This document shows, one piece after another, positions 23,552-31,425 of a stretch of DNA of 38,381 bases; the stretch's first letter is position 1, and each line of letters begins with the position of its first letter. The stretch spans positions 1 to 38,381 of IMG/VR virus record IMGVR_UViG_3300006917_000015; one strand, 5' to 3'. Position numbers and translations under genes: made by a program. Under the pieces are notes generated by a model, which saw only the letters and a program-made list of their open reading frames with translations, was not told where the DNA came from and did no database searches. The stretch is from a virus.

Positions 23552-25276
23552 TTAATTATCTATTACTAGCGCGCGGTATCCGACGCCGCCAGAATCCGGT
23601 GCGCCGAGTTTAACGCGTTTTAGGCTAAACACTCCGCTCTCATTTATTTGCACAAGAACCGAGGCTTCACCTGTTGATCCTTGTTTTGCAACTATCGCAT
23701 CTGTTCTAGTCGCTGTTGACGTAGCTGTTCTTAATGCAATTTCAGCCCCAACATAGGTGGCACCAGCCGATCCTACTTGCCGAGAAACAATTTCGGTAGC
23801 GATTGCATCGTTAGAGCTTGAGTTGACGCCATACGTTTGCCATTGCCCTAATGCTTCCGTATCTACAGTTGCGGTTTTTCCTGCCGTGTTTTGATGCGAC
23901 CTTAGCATCTTTAGAGTCGCCGCATTTCCTGTGTTGGTGGAGTAACACTCCATTTTAGCGATTGGGTCATCTGCGCCTTTTCGCGCTAAGAATGATGGGG
24001 TTTCATACCCATCAACACCAATCGACATTAAAACTGTTACATTCGTGCCGCTTACGCGTGTTTCAAAGTTTTGAATGGGTGCAGTGTTGTATGCATACGG
24101 GTTAATTATCGTAATGTGCACATTAGCACTAGCAGCATCTACAAGCGGGGTAGACGTTTCATTTGCTTCAAAATACGGTGCCAGCATCGTAATTGTGCTG
24201 GCGTTGGTTGTACTGTCAAATTTAGTAGCGTAATAATTTACTTCAAAAATAGTGTTTTGAAATACTGTTCCTTGATCTCGGTAGCCCAAATATCCATATT
24301 CGTACGTAGCAATATATGACTTGCCGATACTGAGCCCGTAATTTCCATTGTCAGTGTTGTTGCCAGCATAAATACCAACGCTTCCGGCAACAGTGTTGCC
24401 CGGCCCAATCAATCTGCCATGCCCGATAAAACAGTTAATTCCGTAAGCAAGCCTAATGCCGACCTTAAAACCCTCTATCTCGTATTCATCAACTGAAAGC
24501 TCTCGACAAGGCTCAACAATGCTTATATACGAAATTCCGTTTCCGGTTGATGCAACGGAAGAAAAAACTTTTAAGTTAGAGATTGAGTTTTTTGTTGTAT
24601 TTTCTGGAATTTCAATGCCGTTTCCAGATGCCGATCCAAATTGCAATATGCTGCTTTTCGGGCCATCGCCAAAAAGTTGAACATTGTTTTTAAGGCTAAC
24701 GGCGGATGAGCAAATGTAAGTACCTTCTGGGAGGTATATAGTTCCGCCGCCAGCGCTAAATGCCGCATCAATTGCGGCTTGAATCGCCGCAGCGTCATCC
24801 GTCACGCCATCGCCTGTCGCGCCGAAGTCCTTAACGCTAACAATGTCGCGCTCTTTAGACTGCACGCTACGCGGAACAGCTCCTGTACCCGCCTGCAAGA
24901 AAGTCACAGCGCCAGCACTGGCAACCTGCGAAGTCTGCGTCTGGACGGTTGAGAACTTAACCAGCGCGCCTTCATGCAAGCCTTGCGTGAACGTGACGGT
25001 ATTGTTGTCGGTCTCCACGTACGAAGAGCCTTCGTACTGGTTGACGCCATCAACAAACACTTGCAGGTTGTTTGCGCCAGCGGCGTAGGTCATCGTCGTC
25101 AGATTGAAGACCGTCTGACCGGCAGTCGCGGTCTGGACTTCCTCAAACCCAACGTAGGTCTGAATGTCCGACGCATACGCCTTCTTTGTCACGTTGTCTT
25201 GAACGACAACGAACAGATCGGTGCCTTCGACCGGCGAGTCTACAAGCGGAAGGTCTGAAATCTTAACGATTGCCAT
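23552..25276 (-). CDS. Tailspike with attachment domain and beta-helix
   Basis: 574 aa. Residues 1-30 (MAIVKISDLPLVDSPVEGTD) are the appendage attachment motif. A beta domain (TAGQTVFNLTTMTYAAGANN) follows, then the pectate-lyase-3 signature VSVKDFGATGDGVTDDAAAI (about 146-165), and beta-helix rungs to about residue 390. The C-terminal part (STNTGNAATLKMLRSHQNTA onward) looks like a separate trimerising/receptor domain. It is probably a polysaccharide-binding or depolymerising spike. The 5' part, up to about 24840, has the GC-rich base use of the rest of the genome, and the remainder is more AT-rich. This is consistent with a mosaic join after the conserved N-terminus. Confidence 0.82.
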   Translation of the reverse strand: MAIVKISDLPLVDSPVEGTDLFVVVQDNVTKKAYASDIQTYVGFEEVQTATAGQTVFNLTTMTYAAGANNLQVFVDGVNQYEGSSYVETDNNTVTFTQGLHEGALVKFSTVQTQTSQVASAGAVTFLQAGTGAVPRSVQSKERDIVSVKDFGATGDGVTDDAAAIQAAIDAAFSAGGGTIYLPEGTYICSSAVSLKNNVQLFGDGPKSSILQFGSASGNGIEIPENTTKNSISNLKVFSSVASTGNGISYISIVEPCRELSVDEYEIEGFKVGIRLAYGINCFIGHGRLIGPGNTVAGSVGIYAGNNTDNGNYGLSIGKSYIATYEYGYLGYRDQGTVFQNTIFEVNYYATKFDSTTNASTITMLAPYFEANETSTPLVDAASANVHITIINPYAYNTAPIQNFETRVSGTNVTVLMSIGVDGYETPSFLARKGADDPIAKMECYSTNTGNAATLKMLRSHQNTAGKTATVDTEALGQWQTYGVNSSSNDAIATEIVSRQVGSAGATYVGAEIALRTATSTATRTDAIVAKQGSTGEASVLVQINESGVFSLKRVKLGAPDSGGVGYRALVIDN

Positions 25277-25279
25277 TCA

Positions 25280-25444
25280 TCACTCCAGCAGCAACATGCC
25301 GCCATCTTCTTGAGTCAGGTTGTCGCCCGTTTCGGTGAGCAGATTGCCCACAGAAGCGCCGCTATCTAGCGTACCGGAGAACAGCGTAGCCACGGCCCCA
25401 AGGCCGATAGCTATGCCGTTTCGCAGCGCGACTCCCCAACTCAT
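25280..25444 (-). CDS. Small Gly/Leu-rich phage protein
   Basis: 54 aa: it begins MSWGVALRNGIAIGLGAVAT, has a weakly hydrophobic N-terminal half, and ends in an acidic repeat-like tail (NLLTETGDNLTQEDGGMLLLE in pieces of the form L-T-E-x-G-D-N-L). Proteins of this form are frequent before tail genes in podovirus genomes, but have no known function. Its ATG overlaps the previous TGA (ATGA), and its TGA is two bases before the tailspike ATG, arguing for translational coupling. Confidence 0.7.
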   Translation of the reverse strand: MSWGVALRNGIAIGLGAVATLFSGTLDSGASVGNLLTETGDNLTQEDGGMLLLE

Positions 25445-25743
25445 CGGATGTTAATGGGCTTTGCGTAGACCGAGCCGCTATCAGCAACACGGATTGCACT
25501 TACTCGCCAAGACGCGCCAGTGCCTTGTGGCACAATGAACGGAATCGGCGTGTATGCCGGGATCGGGGTGCTGGAGGTCGTCGCAGTGACGCCCTCGCCT
25601 ACCACCACGTAGCAGGGGGTCGTCGCCCACACCACCACGCCTTGCGGGCCAGCCTGCCAAGTCGCCGTGGAGCCGGCAGTGTCCGTGTAGGCCACCGTAC
25701 GCCCCGGAAACAGGGCATCAGCCAAAGGGTTAAGAAGTTCCAT
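25441..25743 (-). CDS. Small beta-rich virion-associated protein
   Basis: 100 aa, Thr/Val/Pro-rich and strand-forming (TATWQAGPQGVVVWATTPCY, VVVGEGVTATTSSTPIPAYT). It ends SVYAKPINIR. No family is recognised. GAGG seven bases before the ATG at 25743. The location between portal and tailspike genes suggests a structural role. Confidence 0.6.
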   Translation of the reverse strand: MELLNPLADALFPGRTVAYTDTAGSTATWQAGPQGVVVWATTPCYVVVGEGVTATTSSTPIPAYTPIPFIVPQGTGASWRVSAIRVADSGSVYAKPINIR

Positions 25744-25752
25744 TAGTTATCC

Positions 25753-26115
25753 TCAAGCAAGGAATCTGAGCTTATATAGAGTGCTCAAGTAAAGAGCCAC
25801 AATTTCGTCAATAATGTTCTGAATTGCCGACTCTTTTTCGTCGCAAAACTTGTACCGATTCTTTTCAATTTCGGCCAAAGAGTCCTGCAAAAACTCAATG
25901 ATATTGCCGTTTTTCTTGGCCGATTGCAGCGAAATGGGGCCAATCAGGCCGTGTCTACCCTGATAAGCCTCGGCAAACGAGTCCGCCAAGTCTACGATTT
26001 CGTCGTAAAACTTCCCTAACGCCTTGTGTTTGGCGTAGCTGCGCGTGTTCAGATGCACCGAGTGGGCGACATCCCGCGCTAGGAACAGATGACCTACAAA
26101 ATCGGCTGGTTTCAT
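25753..26115 (-). CDS. DUF5856-like helical protein
   Basis: 120 aa, all-helical. The N-terminus (MKPADFVGHLFLARDVAHSV followed by HLNTRSYAKHKALGKFYDEI) has the His/Glu-spaced helices of the DUF5856 phage family, which resembles Dps/ferritin-type four-helix bundles. Possible metal-binding residues are spread as in those bundles, but metal binding is not established. The ATG overlaps the portal TGA (ATGA), so the two are translated together. Its role near the portal is unknown. Confidence 0.6.
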   Translation of the reverse strand: MKPADFVGHLFLARDVAHSVHLNTRSYAKHKALGKFYDEIVDLADSFAEAYQGRHGLIGPISLQSAKKNGNIIEFLQDSLAEIEKNRYKFCDEKESAIQNIIDEIVALYLSTLYKLRFLA

Positions 26116-28247
26116 CGCATACCTTCCGCTGGCGGCACCAAATCACCACTTGACATCATGCCGCTGATTGTGCCCATGACTATATCTTGGACTTGCTGTT
26201 CGTTCAAGCCGCTTTCAACCGCCTTAATGCGGTCGGTTTCGGCTTGGTACGCCTTGACCTGCGCCTCAAACTCCTTGACCTGCACCTCGCGGGCTTCCAT
26301 GGACTGCTGGATGCCCTGAAGCATCTGCTGCATCATGCCCATTTCCTGCGACATGGCTTCCATTTGCTGGTTAGCCGCCTGCAAGGCCGGATCTTCCTCG
26401 TCCGCGAGCAGTTTGGGGTCGATCATCTTCTGAAGACGCTTGGCAATCTCCTGCGCACCCGGCCAGTCCATGTTCTTAACGAACAGGTCGCCCGCCACGC
26501 CCCACAGGTTCGGGTTGGCTTGCAGGATCTGGCTCATCGCGTCCATCGCTTCCTGACGCTTGGTCATGTACGACGGGCCTGTAGTTACAGCAACGTCGTA
26601 CTTACCGACTGACGGGTTGTAGATCTTCTCGATCACCACGCCCGTTTCGTCCATCAGCTTACGCACCGGCTCGGGCTGCATCGGGTTGATCTTAACGGTC
26701 GAAGTCTCGCCGTCAATACCAATGATGCGCGCGATGCGCTGGGTGTCGTAAATCTTCGGGATAAGGTCAACGAGCTGACGCGTGACGTAGCGAATGGCGC
26801 GAGCCAGGTTGTCAACGTAATGGTATGTGCCTGTGTCGCCTTGCTTCTCACGCGCCAAGATGGCCCGGCCAGAGCGCTCGTTAGACGTGGCGCCAAGGCT
26901 GGAGTCATATTGACCCGTTGTTCCTTTAATGTCATCCGCCGCGCCCATCTTCGCCTGTATCAAGCCCGTCTGGGCGAGCGGCGGTGGTGCGCGTTGCGGT
27001 AGCGGCAGGACTGCGCCCTGCCCGTCAGTCACGTCAGGGTTGACCTCAAGGTACGGCCAGTTGGTCGTATTGGCGGTCTTCCACTGCGTCTCATAGCCTT
27101 CAAACTGTCCGCCGTATCCAATGAACGGCGCCTTGGGCGCGAGGGCCAGCATCTCTGCTTCCTGCGACACCCAGTAGTTGTACATGCGCTGGGCGTCCTT
27201 GGCGTTACGCACAAGGCCAGAGATGTACATGCGTCCTTCGACTTCAAACTCGTTGCCGACGACGCGCACGACCGGGATCCACTTGCCCGGCCACTCTTGC
27301 TCTTCAAGAATCTCGTACCCGTTGGTCTTCATCCACTTGATGCGCACGACATCTACGTCGCGTGTGCGCACCGGCTGAAGGCCTAGCATCTCTAGTTCCT
27401 TGGCTTCTGGTGAGCCATCAAAGGCCGTCTGGTTGCCTGGGTACAGATTCAGCGTAGCGCTGGAGTGTTCTTTGTAAAAATACTCCGCGATACGCACCGT
27501 ATCACGGTTGATCCAGTTGTTGAGCGCTGCGTCACCGACGCCACGCTGGATGATGGACGAGATAGGCTCTGCGTTCGGGTACAGCCGCTCGTAGTCGCTC
27601 TTAGGGATGTCTTCGGTGATGAAACACCACTCGGCGTCAGAGCCGCATGGATCCTGAATGGCAGGATCCATGTACACGCTAAAGCTGTTACGCACGCGAC
27701 CGATGCGGATGTCCTGCTCAAAGGTATCCTCGTCGCAGTATTCCGTCAGAACGCGCAAGTAACCCTCACCGTAGGTGACTTGGTTCTCGCACGCGGTGTC
27801 GTAGGCTACGTCGGCGTCTGAGATGTACTCAATGTGCCGCACGATGCCATCAAAAATCTCAGCGACCTCAATGTCCGCCTTGTCATCAACGGGGATGACC
27901 TTGCCCGACGGGCGGTTCTGTCGCTGATCGTTCGTGACCTGCCGCACATGCTGCGGCAGCTTGTTGATGGTCAGACACGGACGCGCGTTGACCGTCTGGC
28001 CCTGCACCGATCCGCGTGTGGCCAGCACGTCCTGCGGCCACTGCCACTGGTTGTCGGGCGAGCCTGCCATGAAGCGCAGGTCGTCCAGCTCATCCTCACG
28101 GCTGTCGCTGTACGCCGAGAGGGCCATCTGCATCCGGTCGCGCGCTTGCGCCAGAACGTCCGCAGGGTCTTTCTTGCGATTGCCCCGCGACGTAGGCGAG
28201 TTCGCTACGTAGCCTGCACCGATGATTCCAGTGGGATCTTTAGCCAT
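26112..28247 (-). CDS. Portal protein, P22 gp1-like
   Basis: 711 aa, against 725 aa for P22 portal. It has the family's aromatic stretch (DLRFMAGSPDNQWQWPQDV) and the segment ARPCLTINKLPQHVRQVTND near residue 90-110, followed by QRQNRPSGKVIPVDDKAD. The long C-terminal helix (QAANQQMEAMSQEMGMMQQM, then QVKEFEAQVKAYQAETDRIK) corresponds to the barrel helix reaching into the capsid. Twelve copies form the DNA entry ring. The ATG overlaps the preceding stop (TAATG). Confidence 0.93.
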   Translation of the reverse strand: MAKDPTGIIGAGYVANSPTSRGNRKKDPADVLAQARDRMQMALSAYSDSREDELDDLRFMAGSPDNQWQWPQDVLATRGSVQGQTVNARPCLTINKLPQHVRQVTNDQRQNRPSGKVIPVDDKADIEVAEIFDGIVRHIEYISDADVAYDTACENQVTYGEGYLRVLTEYCDEDTFEQDIRIGRVRNSFSVYMDPAIQDPCGSDAEWCFITEDIPKSDYERLYPNAEPISSIIQRGVGDAALNNWINRDTVRIAEYFYKEHSSATLNLYPGNQTAFDGSPEAKELEMLGLQPVRTRDVDVVRIKWMKTNGYEILEEQEWPGKWIPVVRVVGNEFEVEGRMYISGLVRNAKDAQRMYNYWVSQEAEMLALAPKAPFIGYGGQFEGYETQWKTANTTNWPYLEVNPDVTDGQGAVLPLPQRAPPPLAQTGLIQAKMGAADDIKGTTGQYDSSLGATSNERSGRAILAREKQGDTGTYHYVDNLARAIRYVTRQLVDLIPKIYDTQRIARIIGIDGETSTVKINPMQPEPVRKLMDETGVVIEKIYNPSVGKYDVAVTTGPSYMTKRQEAMDAMSQILQANPNLWGVAGDLFVKNMDWPGAQEIAKRLQKMIDPKLLADEEDPALQAANQQMEAMSQEMGMMQQMLQGIQQSMEAREVQVKEFEAQVKAYQAETDRIKAVESGLNEQQVQDIVMGTISGMMSSGDLVPPAEGMR

Positions 28248-28387
28248 TACTTGCTCTTTTTACCTTGCGCCTTTCGCTTGACCGAATACGCAATGGCCAC
28301 GGCTTGCTTTTGCGGCTTGCCGGCCTTCATTTCGGCCTTGACGTTCTTGCGGAACGCCGATTTGCTTGCAGACTTGACTAACGGCAT
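28247..28387 (-). CDS. Tiny basic phage protein
   Basis: 46 aa, Lys/Ala-rich: MPLVKSASKSAFRKNVKAEM, then AGKPQKQAVAIAYSVKRKAQ. This is a frequently seen small protein of podovirus head clusters with no known function. The start at 28387 overlaps the previous TAA and the stop overlaps the portal ATG (TAATG at both ends), which makes it a convincing gene despite its size. It is probably a nucleic-acid-binding or virion accessory protein, inferred from charge only. Confidence 0.75.
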   Translation of the reverse strand: MPLVKSASKSAFRKNVKAEMKAGKPQKQAVAIAYSVKRKAQGKKSK

Positions 28388-28578
28388 TAGGCCATTCTCC
28401 CTCGGTTGCGCATCGGCATGGGTGAGGGACGAAAATCCGCCGTTGTACGTACAATGTCCTGCGCCACACGCTTGCGCGGCATAGGCATCCGAGGCTGTTT
28501 AGCCGGTGCGCCAGACGGTTGAGCCAACATGTCGCCGATAGTAGCGCGTCGAGAGACGCCCATAGGGCCGTATGCCAT
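28387..28578 (-). CDS. Small basic Met/Pro/Arg-rich protein
   Basis: 63 aa beginning MAYGPMGVSRRATIGDMLAQ, with a run of Met, Pro and Arg (PRMPMPRKRVAQ, SPMPMRNRGRMA). It looks intrinsically disordered and is strongly positive. No family is known to me. The start lies two bases after the upstream TAA, with GAGG nine bases upstream. The stop shares a base with the next ATG. One of four consecutive small basic genes between terminase and portal. Confidence 0.65.
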   Translation of the reverse strand: MAYGPMGVSRRATIGDMLAQPSGAPAKQPRMPMPRKRVAQDIVRTTADFRPSPMPMRNRGRMA

Positions 28579-28580
28579 GA

Positions 28581-28733
28581 TTACTTCCTCTTTTTAGCCG
28601 TTTTGGCTGATTGTCGGAAGGCTTTGGCCGTCGGAGCGCCTTTACTTCCGGGTTTGCGCATCTTCTCACCACTACCGGCCGCAATGCGAGCCCGTTTAGC
28701 GTGAATGTTGCTGTAAAGACCTGGTTTAGCCAC
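28581..28733 (-). CDS. Tiny basic phage protein, GTG start
   Basis: 50 aa beginning (M)AKPGLYSNIHAKRARIAAGS, then GEKMRKPGSKGAPTAKAF, ending KTAKKRK. I recognise this as a recurrent small phage protein (MAKPGLYxNIHAKR type) without known function. GTG at 28733 with AGGTGG four bases upstream. It overlaps the end of the preceding gene by 8 bases. A longer frame on this strand (28499-28741) is a shadow. Strong positive charge suggests nucleic-acid contact. Confidence 0.75.
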   Translation of the reverse strand: MAKPGLYSNIHAKRARIAAGSGEKMRKPGSKGAPTAKAFRQSAKTAKKRK

Positions 28734-28989
28734 ACTTCCACCTTCTAAGTGATGCTTTTGCTCGCTCCGCAGGGCCTTTTGACTTAGCCACTACGCCCTT
28801 CATGCGCGCGCAAAACGATTTCTTACGTCCTGCGTCCGCCTTCGTCTTCGGACTCGGCGCTGGCGCCTTGAGGTTAGAGCCCGTCTCGCGGTTGTACTTG
28901 GCTCGGCCCTTGGCCGTGAGCCCCGCGCCCTTCGACACGGGTTGCTTCTCGCCTCGTCCAACCGACAGTGATACGCCTTTCTTAGCCAT
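28726..28989 (-). CDS. DUF6321-like small basic protein
   Basis: 87 aa beginning MAKKGVSLSVGRGEKQPVSK, with GLTAKGRAKYNRETGSNLKA and KKSFCARMKGVVAKSKG. The GLTAKGRAKYNR...G core and the SFCARM-like end are typical of the DUF6321 family found beside terminase genes. The function is unknown. The start at 28989 shares a base with the terminase stop (TAATG), which decides it over an ATG five codons earlier. Highly basic and probably disordered. Confidence 0.75.
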   Translation of the reverse strand: MAKKGVSLSVGRGEKQPVSKGAGLTAKGRAKYNRETGSNLKAPAPSPKTKADAGRKKSFCARMKGVVAKSKGPAERAKASLRRWKCG

Positions 28990-30515
28990 TAGGCACCCAT
29001 CCAACTGTTTGTCACCGCGTTGCCTTGCGACATGCGTAGCGTGCGCGGCTTCTCCCGATACTCCCGTCCTGCGACCGGATACGCGAACGTCACTGCGAGT
29101 GCGTCCGCCGCATCGGGTGAGGCCAACCCTCTAGCTTTCATATCCTTCTTGCTCTCTAGCAAGATCGCCCCGGCCGAGTTGAACTTTTGATGCGGGCCAC
29201 AGATGTCGGACTTGAGCGCCCGATCCTGCGGCAAAGCAGCCGTTTTGAGCCACTCACGCATGTCGCCCCACATCTCGGAGCGTTTGTTCTGATACATCGC
29301 CGGGTTCTTCGACTTCCAGCCAAAGTTTACCCCACGAACCTTATACCGCTGCTCTTTCAGCCGGTCAAGTACGCCGTAGCCAAGCCCACCCTCGTCGATG
29401 ACCGTGAGCGCCGGTTGGTACTCTTCTATCGCGTCGATGACGCGTCCGACCGTCTCCATCGTGTCTTCGCCTTGGTAGCGTTTAATCGCAACAATATCTC
29501 GTCCTTGTCGAACAACGATGACCGTACTGTCAGCTCCGCCTCGCGCTGGATCGACTCCGATAATGCGTGGCGCGCTCTCGTCCTTGTACCGTGGCCGGCC
29601 CATAGCCTCCTCCACAATTCGCGGACTAATGAACTGGTCGTCGCCGTCCGAAGGAAACTCTCCGTACACCTCCACTCGCGCTTGGGTGCTGTCGGCGCCG
29701 TACTCGGCGATGATCTGCTCGTAGACGGCTTTGTCCGTGTCCTCGACTTGCCGCGCGTCGATGTTTTGCGTTTTCCAGAAGGCTCGTTTGCCGTTGAAGC
29801 ACTCATAGAAGTACCCCTCATTGCGTCGTGGGTTGCTAAACGCACACCAAAAGCGGTTCGGCGTGTTCTCCGTAAAGAACCCCGCCGTCACCGACCAGAT
29901 CGGGTCAGGTATACCCGACGCCTCGTCGAAGATCACCATTACGCCATCGTGGTTGTGCACGCCCGCGTACGCGTCTGGGTTCTCCTCGCTCCAGAGCCGC
30001 CCCTCCACCGACCAGTAGCGCGTACCTTTCTTCAGGTCTCGCTCCACCAGCTCCGCGAGCCACTTAGCCGGCATGACGCGCGTGGCTGACACCTCGAACC
30101 AATGGCTGTTGATCAGCAGCGCCAGCCACTTAGTCACCTCGGCCCAGGTGACCGACCGCAACTGCGCTTCCGAGTTAGCCGACACAATGGTCGTGGAACC
30201 AATTCTAGTTGATAACATCCATAGAATTAGCCAAGAAACCAAAGCAGACTTACCGATACCACGACCGGAGGCGGTCGCCATGCGCATGACCTCATACGCA
30301 GAGGCCGTCTTGTTTTTGGCAATGTGCGCCGCGAGATCCCGCAGCACCTTGCGCTGCCACTTGCGCGGCCCGTGGAAGTGCTCCAGCGGCGTGTCCTTCT
30401 GCCCCCACGGGAACGCGAACAGCACGAACGCCTCCGGGTCGTCCTTGATGGCGGGCGTCCACAGCTGCGCCATGAGGCGCTGCTCGTCCTCGGCGCTATA
30501 GATCGGTAGTTGCAT
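28989..30515 (-). CDS. terL: Terminase large subunit
   Basis: 508 aa packaging motor and nuclease. Walker A is SGRGIGKS (83-90). Walker B is VMVIFDEAS (192-200) with catalytic Glu198. The RNase H-like nuclease has Asp322 (IIGVDPARGGADST), Asp374 (LTVIDEGGLGYG) and the late SPDAADALAVTF. It overlaps the small subunit by 20 bases. It cuts and pumps phage DNA through the portal. Complete motifs show an intact enzyme. Confidence 0.95.
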   Translation of the reverse strand: MQLPIYSAEDEQRLMAQLWTPAIKDDPEAFVLFAFPWGQKDTPLEHFHGPRKWQRKVLRDLAAHIAKNKTASAYEVMRMATASGRGIGKSALVSWLILWMLSTRIGSTTIVSANSEAQLRSVTWAEVTKWLALLINSHWFEVSATRVMPAKWLAELVERDLKKGTRYWSVEGRLWSEENPDAYAGVHNHDGVMVIFDEASGIPDPIWSVTAGFFTENTPNRFWCAFSNPRRNEGYFYECFNGKRAFWKTQNIDARQVEDTDKAVYEQIIAEYGADSTQARVEVYGEFPSDGDDQFISPRIVEEAMGRPRYKDESAPRIIGVDPARGGADSTVIVVRQGRDIVAIKRYQGEDTMETVGRVIDAIEEYQPALTVIDEGGLGYGVLDRLKEQRYKVRGVNFGWKSKNPAMYQNKRSEMWGDMREWLKTAALPQDRALKSDICGPHQKFNSAGAILLESKKDMKARGLASPDAADALAVTFAYPVAGREYREKPRTLRMSQGNAVTNSWMGA

Positions 30516-30969
30516 ATTCTGCCATCGGCGCGGATGCCGCGCGGGTGGGGGCGTGGGTCAGTGCAGCCGGTGTATCCGACAGTGCTCGGCCCTCGATAAC
30601 GCGAGCGTTCGCCTCTTGCAGCGCCGCGGTGATGCTAATCTGCTGCTGGATGTCCACCTGCACCTGCTGCTTGGCGACCCAGCCATGCACGTGCTGGAGT
30701 ATGGCAAGAGAAGCCTTTGTATCGCCATTGCGAGCCGCAAGACGCAGTTGGTTCGCGGCCTCAGATTCACTATCTGCACGACCCTTGGCCTCCGCCATCG
30801 CTGCCAGAGGATCCATCTGGCATAGCCGCCTGTATTCGGTGGGCAGCATCCCCGCTGCCAAGGCAAGACTATCACCCTTCAACCCGAGCGCGGCGGCGTC
30901 ATAAATCGCCTGAAGGCGCGCTTCGGTGGCCTTGATCTCACGAGGCTCAAACGGGAGCGATTTGAACAT
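30496..30969 (-). CDS. terS: Terminase small subunit (putative)
   Basis: 157 aa. The N-terminal half (ATEARLQAIYDAAALGLKGD then SLALAAGMLPTEYRRLCQMD) forms a helix-turn-helix-like DNA-binding module. A central helix (AANQLRLAARNGDTKASLAI) and a Gln-rich segment (AKQQVQVDIQQQISITAALQ) would form the oligomer, with a disordered Ala/Pro tail. This layout matches small terminase proteins that recognise the packaging site, often located within their own gene. First gene of the late operon. No good Shine-Dalgarno sequence precedes the ATG at 30969. Confidence 0.7.
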   Translation of the reverse strand: MFKSLPFEPREIKATEARLQAIYDAAALGLKGDSLALAAGMLPTEYRRLCQMDPLAAMAEAKGRADSESEAANQLRLAARNGDTKASLAILQHVHGWVAKQQVQVDIQQQISITAALQEANARVIEGRALSDTPAALTHAPTRAASAPMAEYATTDL

Positions 30970-31162
30970 GCGTCAACAGTACCGTGCGCGTAAGGAAATG
31001 GCAAGCGGTGTGCAGGATCCCCTGCCGGGAGGCCGCGATCCACAACATCCGTGTGGCCTGTGTGCCGGGGCGGAGTGCCTTAGGTATGCAGCACTATTGT
31101 GCCTTCAGCTTCCTCCCGGTCGCTACCAGCGCACCTGGTCAGACACCGCGACGAAAGGTTAG
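30968..31162 (+). CDS. Possible small Cys-containing protein, divergent from terS
   Basis: 64 codons, MRQQYRARKEMASGVQDPLP then CGLCAGAECLRYAALLCLQL. GGAG stands ten bases before the ATG, and the start codon overlaps the terS start on the other strand. The C-x2-C-x4-C spacing could bind a metal, but no family is known to me. It would lie before the operator-rich region. It may be chance coding. Confidence 0.3.
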   Translation: MRQQYRARKEMASGVQDPLPGGRDPQHPCGLCAGAECLRYAALLCLQLPPGRYQRTWSDTATKG

Positions 31163-31168
31163 CAAAGA

Positions 31169-31201
31169 ATCCTTTAGCAAGGCAACACGCTAATAAAGGA
31201 T
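31169..31201. repeat. 8-bp inverted repeat
   Basis: ATCCTTTA (31169-31176) and TAAAGGAT (31194-31201) are perfect inverted arms 17 bp apart. They could form a hairpin or bind a dimeric regulator next to the tandem operators. Confidence 0.5.
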
Positions 31202-31205
31202 ACGG

Positions 31206-31245
31206 CTGTAAGCAATGGGCTACAACTGTAAGCAATGGGCTTACG
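31206..31245. promoter_or_regulatory. Two tandem operator-like inverted repeats, 20-bp period
   Basis: CTGTAAGCAATGGGCT occurs at 31206-31221 and 31226-31241. The second copy extends to GTAAGC-AATGG-GCTTAC (31228-31244), a perfect 6+6 inverted repeat. The first copy is the same with one arm slightly degenerate. The 20-bp period is about two helical turns, so two dimers would bind the same DNA face, as at repressor operators. TACGGCTGT flanks both sides (31201-31209 and 31242-31250). Confidence 0.6.
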
Positions 31246-31362
31246 GCTGTTTGCTGAAAAAATAAAAAATTTTTTGTGGCCCCATCGTAACAGTGACCTG
31301 TCGCCTCCATGACCCTCCCCCCCATGCTCTCAGCAAACGAGCCGTCAGCATGCAAGCGTAAC

Positions 31363-31393
31363 GTTATAACGTAACAGCTAGTCGGCGTGTCGA
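31363..31393 (-). promoter_or_regulatory. Possible leftward late promoter overlapping a palindrome
   Basis: Minus strand TCGACA (31393-31388), a 19-bp spacer and TATAAC (31368-31363). The -10 lies inside the perfect palindrome ACGTTATAACGT (31361-31372). It faces terS about 400 bp downstream. The spacing is longer than optimal, so it would be weak without an activator. Confidence 0.3.
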
Positions 31394-31425
31394 GCTGCCA
31401 GCCGATCGCATCCAGGCTTGTGGGC

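Noticed and set aside
27658-27678. GGATCC inverted repeat around a short spacer
   Set aside because: It lies within the conserved portal coding sequence and GGATCC is self-complementary, so it is probably chance.
28499-28741. 80-codon minus-strand frame
   Set aside because: It runs out of frame through two convincing small genes (28581-28733 and 28387-28578) that have better starts and recognisable sequence.
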